From JBBSBL01 sp046330255 (lineage in GTDB: Bacteria > Actinomycetota > Thermoleophilia > Solirubrobacterales > Solirubrobacteraceae), in NCBI GenBank assembly GCA_046330255.1, contig JAXLTC010000002.1, forward strand, positions 496,001-560,000: 64,000 nt of DNA, given 5' to 3'. Positions 8,371-16,947 of the stretch are shown here, one piece after another. Under the pieces are notes generated by a model. The model searched no databases. It was not told where the DNA came from and saw only the letters and a program-made list of their open reading frames with translations. Position 1 is the stretch's first letter. The number at the start of each line of letters is the position of its first letter. A program made the translations under genes and the position numbers.

Positions 8371-8640
8371 CGGCGACAACGAAAGGGGCCCTCAGCGGTC
8401 GCGACACCCCAACCGCGTCAATCCGGGCGCCCCAGGGGGACCCTCGTTGACGCGGTCGGCCTCGCGGAGGGGCCCCTGTGATTGGGACGTGGGTTTCAGC
8501 GGGTACCAGATCTGGTACCCCGTGAAACCCGGCTCGGCCGGGGGCCTGGCCGGACGGGGCACTGCCGGTGAACAGCCGCAGCGCACCTCGAGCGCCGACC
8601 CGACCCGTGCCCGACGGGCACCTTCGTTGACGCGGTTGGG
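8371..8640. repeat. Short dispersed repeat family around CAACGAAGG, island 1
   Basis: Copies are visible at 8371-8393 (plus; CGACAACGAAAGGGGCC), 8435-8459 (minus; CGTCAACGAGGGTCCCC) and 8616-8640 (minus; CGTCAACGAAGGTGCCC). A diverged copy at 8409-8433 (plus) keeps the CCAACCGCGTCAA half of the 8616 copy. The 8409 and 8616 copies form an inverted pair enclosing the 40-base palindrome. The same core recurs in the island at 33079-33370. Confidence 0.6.
8491..8530. repeat. 40-base near-perfect palindrome
   Basis: Two 20-base arms meet without a loop at 8510/8511 and match at 18 of 20 positions. The central 20 bases, GGGTACCAGATCTGGTACCC, are perfect, and the outer arms are GGGTTTCA and TGAAACCC. 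It lies between divergent genes, so it is not at a normal terminator position. It could be a large operator or a cruciform-forming element. Confidence 0.9.
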
Positions 8641-8733
8641 TCGGACCGCGTGGGGCCAGGTTCTGCCGCCTTCTCCGTCCCTGCCGGGCAACGACTTGAG
8701 AGACTCGCTGCGCCAACTACAACCGGAGAGCTG

Positions 8734-9144
8734 ATGCCCGACGCCAAAGACGTGATCCTCAAGCATGTCGCAGCCGTCAACGACCGTGACAGCGACGCTG
8801 AGCCGTGGGCCGCCGATGCCGAGCTGGTGGCGCCAGGCGGCCAAGCCAGCGGTCGCGAGGACGTCATCGGCTTCTTGAGCGTGTTCCACGAAGCGTTCCC
8901 GGACCTCCGCCTTGACGTCACGCAACTCCTCACCGACGGGCCGGCAGCAGCGGCCGAAGGGACCATCTCAGGCACCCACGACGGCGTGCTCCACACCCCC
9001 AGCGGCGATGTCGCGCCGACAGGACGAGCCGTTGAGCTCCGGTGGGCGGCGGTCTACGCAACCGACGGCGACACGCTGAAGTCCGAGCACCTGTTCTTCG
9101 ACCAGATGGACTTTCTCGGCCAGCTCGGTCTCCTCCCCGATTAG
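8734..9144 (+). CDS. SnoaL-like/ester cyclase family protein (NTF2 fold)
   Basis: A 136-aa protein of the small NTF2-like superfamily. The N-terminal helix DVILKHVAAVNDRD, the REDVIGFLSVFHEAFPDLRL segment and the closing DQMDFLGQLGLLP are typical of SnoaL-like and predicted ester-cyclase proteins, whose reactions range widely, so the substrate is unknown. A GGAGAG Shine-Dalgarno lies a few bases before ATG 8734. Codons such as GCA, CCA, CAA and AAA are more frequent than in neighbouring genes, and its orientation opposes the flanking cluster, which suggests later acquisition. Confidence 0.75.
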   Translation: MPDAKDVILKHVAAVNDRDSDAEPWAADAELVAPGGQASGREDVIGFLSVFHEAFPDLRLDVTQLLTDGPAAAAEGTISGTHDGVLHTPSGDVAPTGRAVELRWAAVYATDGDTLKSEHLFFDQMDFLGQLGLLPD

Positions 9145-9233
9145 CAGGCCCGGACGGCCGGGCACCGGTCCGCGTGCCGCCCGGCCCACGCGGCCGAAAG
9201 CAAGCCGTAAGCGGCCGGAAACGAGCCGAAGCC

Positions 9234-11207
<1,974 letters not shown>

Positions 11208-11382
11208 GCCAGGCTCCGTGCGCGCGCGGCGCGAGAGGTGGCGCGGGGGGTCAAGGCTCTAACCGTAGCAGTCATGTTGGGGCGTTCTCGCCGCTAGAGC
11301 GGCCGTTTCAGCGCCCTCCCGGACCTCGGAATCGGCCCGTGGGCAAGGGTACGTGAGCGCGGGGCGCACGGATGCGCGAGCG

Positions 11383-11907
11383 TCAGCGCAGCGCCGCCAC
11401 GAACGGGAGGTTGCGGTACTGCTCGAGGTGGTCGAGGCCGTAGCCGATCGCGAAGCGGTTGGGGATCTCGAAGCCGACGTAGCGGGTCGGGAGGTCCACG
11501 CGCCGGCGCTCGGGCTTGGTCAGCAGCGCGCAGACCTCCAGCGAGCGCGGCCCGCGCGCCCGCAGGTTGCGCAGCAGGTACTGCAGCGTGAGGCCGGAGT
11601 CGACGATGTCCTCGACGATCAGCACGTCGCGGCCCTCGATCGGGGCGTCGAGATCCTTGAGGATCCGCACGACGCCCGAGGACTGGGTCGCCGATCCGTA
11701 GGAGGCGACGGCCATGAAGTCGACCTCGCAGGGCACGTCGATCACCCGCATCAGGTCCGACAGGAACAGGATCGCGCCCTTGAGCACGCCGACGAGCAGC
11801 AGGTCGCGGCCGACGTAGTCGCGCGAGATCTCGGCACCCAGCTCCCGCACCCGGCGCTGGAGCTCGTCGCGCTCGACGAGCGTCTCCCCGATCGAGTCCT
11901 CCCCCAT
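11383..11907 (-). CDS. hpt: Hypoxanthine phosphoribosyltransferase
   Basis: A 174-aa purine salvage enzyme that makes IMP or GMP from the free base and PRPP. The PRPP-binding signature VLIVEDIVDSGLTL is present, as are the early LVGVLKGAILFLSDL segment and the closing RFAIGYGLDHLEQYRNLPFV. ATG 11907 gives a typical N-terminus; a longer frame to 11946 would overlap tilS and was rejected. A TAGACT -10-like element lies ten bases upstream of the ATG, so the gene may have a promoter of its own despite lying 13 bases after tilS. Confidence 0.94.
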   Translation of the reverse strand: MGEDSIGETLVERDELQRRVRELGAEISRDYVGRDLLLVGVLKGAILFLSDLMRVIDVPCEVDFMAVASYGSATQSSGVVRILKDLDAPIEGRDVLIVEDIVDSGLTLQYLLRNLRARGPRSLEVCALLTKPERRRVDLPTRYVGFEIPNRFAIGYGLDHLEQYRNLPFVAALR

Positions 11908-11920
11908 GGCGGCGACGAGT

Positions 11921-12916
11921 CTACGGCGCGCGCAGGGCGGCGGCACCGGGGGCGGGTGGGCGGGCGTCCGCGCGGGCCTCGAGGCGCAGCACGCCGTCGG
12001 AGGCCACCGCGCGCACGCCCGACGGGAGATCGAGGGCCGCGCGCCCCTCGCTCGCCAGCGAGCAGACGTCGCCGGCGCGCCGCGCGGCGCCCGGCGCCGG
12101 GCGCCCGGCCGCCTCGTCCGCCAGCGCCTGGATCGCGAGCCGGCGCAGCGCCGCGGGCGCGGCGCGCAGGCGCTCCAGCGGGATCGAGCGCGCCGGCGGC
12201 GAGCCGTCCAGCAGGCCGTCGACGAGCGTTCCGAGGAGCTCCGCCTCGGCGCGCAGGATCGCGGCGGTCTCGAGCAGGTTCGCCTCGGCGGCAGGGTGGA
12301 CCGCGCGCAGCGCGGCCACCAGATCCTCGCGCACGCGCGTGCGCGCGTAGGCGCGGGACTCGTTCGCCGGGTCCTCGCGCCAGGCCAGGCCGCGCGCGCG
12401 GCAGTAGGCGGCGGTCTCCTCGCGCGTGACGGCGAGCAGCGGGCGCACCAGGCGCCCGGAGCGCGGCTCCATCCCGAGCAGCGCGCGGCGGCCAGGCGCG
12501 GCGGCGAGGCGGTAGAGGATCGTCTCGACCTGGTCGGTGGCCGTGTGCCCCGCGGCCACCGCCTCGCCGGGCGGGCCGGCGCCGGAGTGGCGGGCGGCGG
12601 CCGCGTAGCGCTGGTCGCGCGCCCAGGCCTGGACGTTGCCGCTCGCCGGCGGTCGCCCGAGCCGCTCGACCTCCAGCTCGACGCCGAGCTCTGCGCACAG
12701 GCGCTCGCAGTGGGCCTCGTCCTCGTCCGCTCCCGCGCGCAGCCCGTGGTTGACGTGCAGCGCGCGCGCGGCGTCCGTCCCGGCGAGCCGGCACGCCAGG
12801 TCGAGCAGGCAGACCGAGTCGCGCCCGCCCGAGAGCATCACCAGCACGGGCCGGCGCTCCGCGAGCAGGCCGGTGGCCCGCACGGCCGCGACGACGTCCG
12901 CTGCGCAGCGCGCCAC
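11921..12916 (-). CDS. tilS: tRNA(Ile)-lysidine synthase
   Basis: A 331-aa enzyme that converts C34 of the minor tRNA-Ile to lysidine so that it reads AUA. The N-type ATP pyrophosphatase loop (VMLSGGRDS) is near residue 30, followed by LHVNHGLR and the family-specific region AGHTATDQVETILYRLAAAPGRR written over about residues 125-147. The protein is shorter than E. coli TilS and probably lacks most of the C-terminal extension, as is usual in actinobacteria. GTG at 12916 follows the cyclase stop by two bases. Confidence 0.93.
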   Translation of the reverse strand: MARCAADVVAAVRATGLLAERRPVLVMLSGGRDSVCLLDLACRLAGTDAARALHVNHGLRAGADEDEAHCERLCAELGVELEVERLGRPPASGNVQAWARDQRYAAAARHSGAGPPGEAVAAGHTATDQVETILYRLAAAPGRRALLGMEPRSGRLVRPLLAVTREETAAYCRARGLAWREDPANESRAYARTRVREDLVAALRAVHPAAEANLLETAAILRAEAELLGTLVDGLLDGSPPARSIPLERLRAAPAALRRLAIQALADEAAGRPAPGAARRAGDVCSLASEGRAALDLPSGVRAVASDGVLRLEARADARPPAPGAAALRAP

Positions 12917-12918
12917 GC

Positions 12919-14097
12919 TCAGTCCTCCGCGACGCGGGCCACGAAGAGCTCCGTCGGGCGGCTGAAGCCCTTCAGCCGCACCTCGCCGATCAGCTCGAAC
13001 TCGAGGTACGGGCCCGCCGTCTCGACGACCGGCCGCGTGACCAGCACCTCGCCGCCGGCCGAGCGCGCCGCGACCCGCGCGGCGAGGTTGACCTCGCGCC
13101 CGTAGTAGTCGCCGTCGCGGTAGATCGTCTCGCCGTAGTGGATCCCGATCCGCGGCCGCGGGCGCTCGGTCATCAGGGTCTGGAACCCCACGGCCCAGTC
13201 CGTCAGCGCCCGCGGGTCCGAGCCGACGATCATCACGCCGTCCCCGATCGACTTGATGACGCGAGCGTCGTCGGGCAGCGTGACCTCGACGGCCTCCACG
13301 AACGACTCGACGACCCCGAGCGCGAGCTCCTCCCCCTGCTCCTCGGTCAGGCGCGTGTAGCCGGCGAGGTCGGCGAACGCGATCGCGACACGGAGGCGGC
13401 CGAGCTCGGCGCCGCCCTCGGCGAGGTCGGTCTCCATGTGACCGATCACGTCCTGCTCGATGAAGTGGCGCAGATAGCGCCGGTGGACTCTCTCGATGAT
13501 CGGGGCGGCGCGCGGGAGCAGCTCGCGCGCGAGCGCCTCCATCTCCTCGGCCATCGCGAGGCCGGGCACTCCCTCGCGCATCAGCGGCTCGTGCACGTAG
13601 AGGTGGAAGAGGCGCACCTCGGCGTCGGCGACCTGCGCGAGCGCCTGCCCGTAGACGCGGATCACCTGGAGGAACGCGACCAGCGGCAGGCCGGCCGCGA
13701 GCGCCGCGGCGCAGTCGCGCAGCAGCTCCAGATCGTCGTCGCCCATCCGGTCGAGCCCGTGCGAGGGGAACCCGGCGAGCGACCAGATCCGCTCCACGAG
13801 CGCGGGCTCGAGGCCGGTTGCCGCGGCTGCGTCCTCGAGCGAGCGGTCGCCGGCACCGCTCGGGAAGAGGTCCTCGACGTAGCCGAACGCCAGCCGCCCC
13901 GACTCCGACGCGGCCCGCAGCGACTCCAGCGAGTGCCCGCGGCGGCGCAGGCGCGCGACGACGCGCGCCTGCGCCGCAGCCGGCGCCGTCCAGCGGCCGT
14001 CCTGCAGCGGCACGATCCCTCCGTCGACCCAGCGTCGCAACGTCGCAGGCGAGACGCCGGCGTTGCGGGCGGCCTCGCTGAGGGTGAGCTCGGCCAC
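12919..14097 (-). CDS. MerR-like HTH fused to a class III adenylate/guanylate cyclase
   Basis: A 392-aa protein. Residues 1-70 look like a MerR/excisionase-type winged helix (LSEAARNAGVSPATLRRWVDGG). The middle is helical. The C-terminal ~180 residues are a class III nucleotidyl cyclase: FADLAGYTRLTEEQG carries the first metal Asp, IKSIGDGVMIVGSD the second metal-site region, and GREVNLAARVAARS the transition-state Asn/Arg motif. It should make cAMP (or cGMP), perhaps gated by the N-terminal domain. It lies directly before tilS with a two-base gap, so it may head the tilS-hpt operon. Confidence 0.88.
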   Translation of the reverse strand: MAELTLSEAARNAGVSPATLRRWVDGGIVPLQDGRWTAPAAAQARVVARLRRRGHSLESLRAASESGRLAFGYVEDLFPSGAGDRSLEDAAAATGLEPALVERIWSLAGFPSHGLDRMGDDDLELLRDCAAALAAGLPLVAFLQVIRVYGQALAQVADAEVRLFHLYVHEPLMREGVPGLAMAEEMEALARELLPRAAPIIERVHRRYLRHFIEQDVIGHMETDLAEGGAELGRLRVAIAFADLAGYTRLTEEQGEELALGVVESFVEAVEVTLPDDARVIKSIGDGVMIVGSDPRALTDWAVGFQTLMTERPRPRIGIHYGETIYRDGDYYGREVNLAARVAARSAGGEVLVTRPVVETAGPYLEFELIGEVRLKGFSRPTELFVARVAED

Positions 14098-14107
14098 CGA
14101 CCGGGGC

Positions 14108-14527
14108 TCAGACGAGCAGGTGGGGGTGCTCCGCCGCGAGCAACTCGCGGTAGCGCGCGTAGACCGGCTTGGTGATCGGGATCAGGGCGAGCGCGGCCTT
14201 CACGTCGCCCCCGGTCTTGATCCGCCGGCGCGCGATCGCGACGACCACGTTCTCCTTGCCCTGGAAGTAGCGGTTCGCCGTCTGTGAGGACATCGACATG
14301 CGCACCTTCGGCTCCCAGGCGACGTCGTCGCTCCACTCCCATACGAGGTTGTCCTCGCCCTCGGAGCCCGCGCGCACGTTCACCACCAGGTCGAGGTCGG
14401 TGAACTCGAAGCGCTGAGGCACATCGGCGTCGCGCAGCGCCGGGCCCATCCCCGGGTCCTCGCTCATCAGCGCAAAGACGCCGTCCATCACCTTCCGGAA
14501 CTCCCTGGGCGACTCGAACTCGGGCAT
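14108..14527 (-). CDS. SCP2 sterol-binding-domain-like protein
   Basis: A 139-aa protein. The order of features resembles small SCP2-type lipid-binding proteins: an N-terminal helix, then FEFTDLDLVVNVRAGSEG beta strands, a VRMSMSSQTANRYFQGK segment like the SCP2 'thiolation' core, and a C-terminal KTGGDVKAALALIPITKPVY helix. It probably binds a lipid or acyl-CoA, but this is judged by pattern only. A strong GGAGGAG Shine-Dalgarno precedes ATG 14527. It ends ten bases before the cyclase gene. Confidence 0.65.
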   Translation of the reverse strand: MPEFESPREFRKVMDGVFALMSEDPGMGPALRDADVPQRFEFTDLDLVVNVRAGSEGEDNLVWEWSDDVAWEPKVRMSMSSQTANRYFQGKENVVVAIARRRIKTGGDVKAALALIPITKPVYARYRELLAAEHPHLLV

Positions 14528-14556
14528 CTGCTCTCCTCCTCGCCGGCCGCCCCGGG

Positions 14557-15003
14557 TCAGGAGCCGCGGCGGGCGCCCTGCCGGGCGGACGTGCTCTTGC
14601 GCGACTTCGCGTTCGCCGCAGCCGCGGCCCGGCCGCCGCCCTGCGCGGTCTTGGTCCCGCGCTTCGCGGTCTCGGCCCCGCGCTTCGCGGTCTTGGCCCC
14701 GGAGCGCCCGGCCTTGCGGGCGCCGCCCCCCGGACAGGATCCCGCCAGTGCCTTCTCGAGCGCGGCCACGCGCCGCTCGAGCGCGGCGAGGTCGTCGTGG
14801 AAGGCGCGAAGGTCCTCCCCGGTCGCCAGGCGCAGATCGTCGATCACCTCTCGTACGCGGCCGGCGGCCTGGGCGACCTCGTCGACGAGGTCCTGCGCGC
14901 GCTCGCGCGTGACGCTCGCGCCGCCGACGGTCGCGTTGACCGTGCGGTCGACCGCGCTGCGCACGGCGTCCGCCGCATCCCTGGGACGCTGCCGGGAGGC
15001 CAT
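14557..15003 (-). CDS. Phasin/histone-like coiled-coil protein with Ala/Lys-rich tail
   Basis: A 148-aa protein. The first ~90 residues are a charged amphipathic helix region predicted to form a coiled coil (ERAQDLVDEVAQAAGRVREV), like polyhydroxyalkanoate-granule phasins or PhaR-type regulators. The remaining ~55 residues are Ala, Lys, Arg and Gly, with tandem AKRG-type repeats that resemble histone H1-like nucleic-acid-binding tails. No catalytic motif is seen. It is divergent from the nucleoside phosphorylase, with a TAGGCT -10 six bases before ATG 15003. Confidence 0.6.
   Translation of the reverse strand: MASRQRPRDAADAVRSAVDRTVNATVGGASVTRERAQDLVDEVAQAAGRVREVIDDLRLATGEDLRAFHDDLAALERRVAALEKALAGSCPGGGARKAGRSGAKTAKRGAETAKRGTKTAQGGGRAAAAANAKSRKSTSARQGARRGS
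14644..14700. repeat. 21-base tandem repeat inside the Ala/Lys-rich tail
   Basis: Two adjacent 21-base units (14659-14679 and 14680-14700) differ at one position, and a 15-base partial unit precedes them (14644-14658). The 21 bases encode seven residues, so the repeat keeps frame and builds the AKRG repeats of the encoded tail. Confidence 0.8.
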
Positions 15004-15009
15004 GCCGCA

Positions 15010-15015
15010 AGCCTA
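15010..15015 (-). promoter_or_regulatory. -10 element, leaderless start of the coiled-coil gene
   Basis: TAGGCT on the minus strand, six bases before ATG 15003, with no Shine-Dalgarno between. Confidence 0.4.
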
Positions 15016-15065
15016 GCCGCACGGTGCCGCGCCCGGCGCGCAGGCCCCTCCTCGCCGCGCGGCCG

Positions 15066-15071
15066 TATTCT
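15066..15071 (+). promoter_or_regulatory. -10 element, leaderless start of the nucleoside phosphorylase
   Basis: TATTCT eight bases before GTG 15080, with only GC-rich bases and no Shine-Dalgarno between. Confidence 0.45.
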
Positions 15072-15079
15072 CGCGCGCC

Positions 15080-15808
15080 GTGCCCGACGCCACGATCCAC
15101 CTGCGGCCCACGGCGCCGCTGGCCGAGCGGGTGCTGCTGCCGGGCGATCCCGGCCGGGCGCTGCTGCTCGCCCAGGCGCTGATCGGCGAGCCGCGGATGT
15201 TCAACCACCACCGCGGGCTGTGGGGCTACACCGGCGCGGCGGTGTCCGACGGCGAGCTGCTGACGATCCAGAGCAGCGGGATGGGCGGCCCGAGCGCCGC
15301 GATCGTGGTCGAGGAGCTCGCCCGGCTCGGCGCGCGGCGCGTGATCCGGGTTGGGACCTGCGGCGCGATCGCGCCCGGGATCGACCTGGGCGACGTGCTC
15401 GTCGTGCGCGCCGCGCTCACGGCGGACGGGACGAGCCGCGCGCTCGGCGCGGGCGACCGTGTCGACCCGGACGCCGCGCTGGCGGACGCACTCGCGCGCG
15501 CGGCGGGCGACAGGGCCCGCGAGGGCCTCGTCGCCAGCACCGACCTGTTCTACGACTCGGACCGCGGGCGGGAGGCGACCTGGGTCGCGGCGGGAGCGCT
15601 GGCCGTCGAGATGGAGGCCGCCACCGTCCTGCGCGTCGCCTCCTTGCGCGGGCTGCGCGCCGCCTGCGCGCTGGCGGTCACCGACCTGATCGGCCCGGAC
15701 GGGCGCCACGACCGCCTGGGCGAGGACGCGATCGAGGACGCCGGCGAGCGCGTCGGCCGCATCGCGGCTGCCGCGCTCGGGGCGGCCGACGCGCCCGGCC
15801 CGGGCTAG
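15080..15808 (+). CDS. Purine/uridine nucleoside phosphorylase family (DeoD/Udp type)
   Basis: A 242-aa PNP_UDP_1-type phosphorylase that splits nucleosides with phosphate. LLPGDPGRA near residue 20 is the phosphate-binding loop; SSGMGGPSAAIVVEEL and IRVGTCGAI are the second and third phosphate and ribose contacts; VEMEAATVLRVA is the MEAAT ribose-binding motif; and the SDRG/AVTD region lies near the base pocket. Purine against uridine specificity cannot be read safely. It converges on the next gene, overlapping its 3' end by four bases. Confidence 0.85.
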   Translation: MPDATIHLRPTAPLAERVLLPGDPGRALLLAQALIGEPRMFNHHRGLWGYTGAAVSDGELLTIQSSGMGGPSAAIVVEELARLGARRVIRVGTCGAIAPGIDLGDVLVVRAALTADGTSRALGAGDRVDPDAALADALARAAGDRAREGLVASTDLFYDSDRGREATWVAAGALAVEMEAATVLRVASLRGLRAACALAVTDLIGPDGRHDRLGEDAIEDAGERVGRIAAAALGAADAPGPG

Positions 15809-16536
15809 CCCGAGGCCTTCTCGACCACCAGGCGCTCCTGCCCGCGCGAGACCTGGTTCCCGCCGGCCGGCAGCGCCTCGCGCAGCGCGTGCACCTCGCG
15901 CGCGACGCCCGCGAGCCCCGACTCCAGCCCCGCCAGGCGCTTCTCGAGCGCACGGTCGGGCGCGGGCTTGGGCGCCTTCGGCGGCTTCGCCTTCGCGGCC
16001 TTGGTCGCCGCGGCGCCGGCCGCGCGCGCATCCTTCGCCGCCGCGCCGGCGGCGGTCTTGGCCGCCTTCGCCGCGGTCGCGGCCGCCTTGGCCTCCTTGC
16101 CGGCCGTGCTCGCCGCCGCCTTCACCTGCTTCGCCGTCGCCGCCGCGCCCTTGGCGTCGCGCGCCTGGCGCTCGGTCGCGGCCTCGAGCCGGCGCTCGAT
16201 CGCCTCGAGCCGGCGCTCGACCTCCGACTCGGCGCCGAGGCGGTCGACGCGGTCCTCGACGCGGTCGAGTGCGTCCTCGATCCCCTCCAGGCGCTGGGAG
16301 ACCGAGCGCAGGCGCCGCGTGAGCCGCTCGAGGTCCCCGGCGGACGGGAGGTTCAGCGCGCCCATCGCGACCTCCTGCGCCGCAGCCGCCTTCTCGCGCG
16401 CGTCGAACGCGGCGCTGAGCGTCCCGGCAACGACCGGGTTCTCGAGCAGCTCCTGGGCCAGCTTGCCGACGGCGTCCTCGCCGGAGCGCGCGAGCCGCGC
16501 GCGCAGGCCGTCGTCCTGGATCGTGTCGTCGCTCAT
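15805..16536 (-). CDS. Ala/Lys-rich coiled-coil protein, phasin- or histone-like
   Basis: A 243-aa protein. The N-terminal ~65 residues (AQELLENPVVAGTLSAAFDA and following) are helical. Residues 70-120 hold heptads rich in Arg, Glu and Leu (LEGIEDALDRVEDRVDRLG). Residues 125-190 are almost only Ala and Lys. A final coiled coil (KRLAGLESGLAGVAREVHAL) closes the protein. The design parallels the protein at 14557-15003 on the other side of the phosphorylase, so the two may be paralogues. Function is unknown; granule association or DNA compaction would fit the composition. Confidence 0.6.
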   Translation of the reverse strand: MSDDTIQDDGLRARLARSGEDAVGKLAQELLENPVVAGTLSAAFDAREKAAAAQEVAMGALNLPSAGDLERLTRRLRSVSQRLEGIEDALDRVEDRVDRLGAESEVERRLEAIERRLEAATERQARDAKGAAATAKQVKAAASTAGKEAKAAATAAKAAKTAAGAAAKDARAAGAAATKAAKAKPPKAPKPAPDRALEKRLAGLESGLAGVAREVHALREALPAGGNQVSRGQERLVVEKASG

Positions 16537-16947
16537 GTGGTTCGCTCCCGGGCGGTGGCGGTTCGCGGCGCCGACACTACCGGACCACCGGACGCGCGAG
16601 CCCGGCGCGGCGCCGGCCGCGGGCGCGCTCGCGACTGGCCGGGAGGTCGCCGAATAGGAGCATCCTAACCGTCAACATGAGCCTTAGATAAGCCGGGCCC
16701 CGCCCGGTGTGCCCTCAGCAGCAGTATTCCCGGTTTTTGGACTATCGCGCTCCCGACCCCACCCCCGAGTGCGCGACGGATAGCGCGCGCTCCGCTCCCG
16801 GAGGGGACGCGGCCGGGGCGCGCCGCAGGGCACCGCGCGCGGGCCGCGAAAGGCGGGAGAACATCCGCGGGATCCAGCGCATTCGGTGTCCGGGGCATGG
16901 TAGGTTCCGGTCGCCGCACATCGCCGTCGCGGGGTGCGAGATAGGCC
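16537..16947. other. 411-base divergent intergenic region
   Basis: This lies between the coiled-coil gene (minus) and the large hydrolase (plus). A CCGGGC-CCC-GCCCGG hairpin sits at 16692-16706, and a TAGGTT with an upstream TG (16901-16906) may be a -10 for the hydrolase. I looked for the conserved blocks of the c-di-AMP riboswitch often found before actinobacterial wall hydrolases and did not find them. No coding frame is supported. Confidence 0.6.

Larger units (their letters stand above)
8331..8733. other. Non-coding divergent intergenic region rich in palindromes
   Basis: A 403-base region between the divergent starts of folP and the SnoaL-like gene. No convincing coding frame is present. 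It holds a 40-base palindrome (8491-8530), a 10-base AGGGGCCCCT palindrome (8468-8477), and several copies of a motif around CGTCAACGAAGG in both orientations. Confidence 0.8.

Noticed and set aside
8491..8530. The palindrome as an intrinsic terminator
   Set aside because: The flanking genes diverge, so no transcript is expected to end here, and there is no loop or T-run.
16537..16947. c-di-AMP (ydaO-type) riboswitch before the wall hydrolase
   Set aside because: The context is typical, but I could not find the conserved aptamer blocks in this region; only a short GC hairpin is present.
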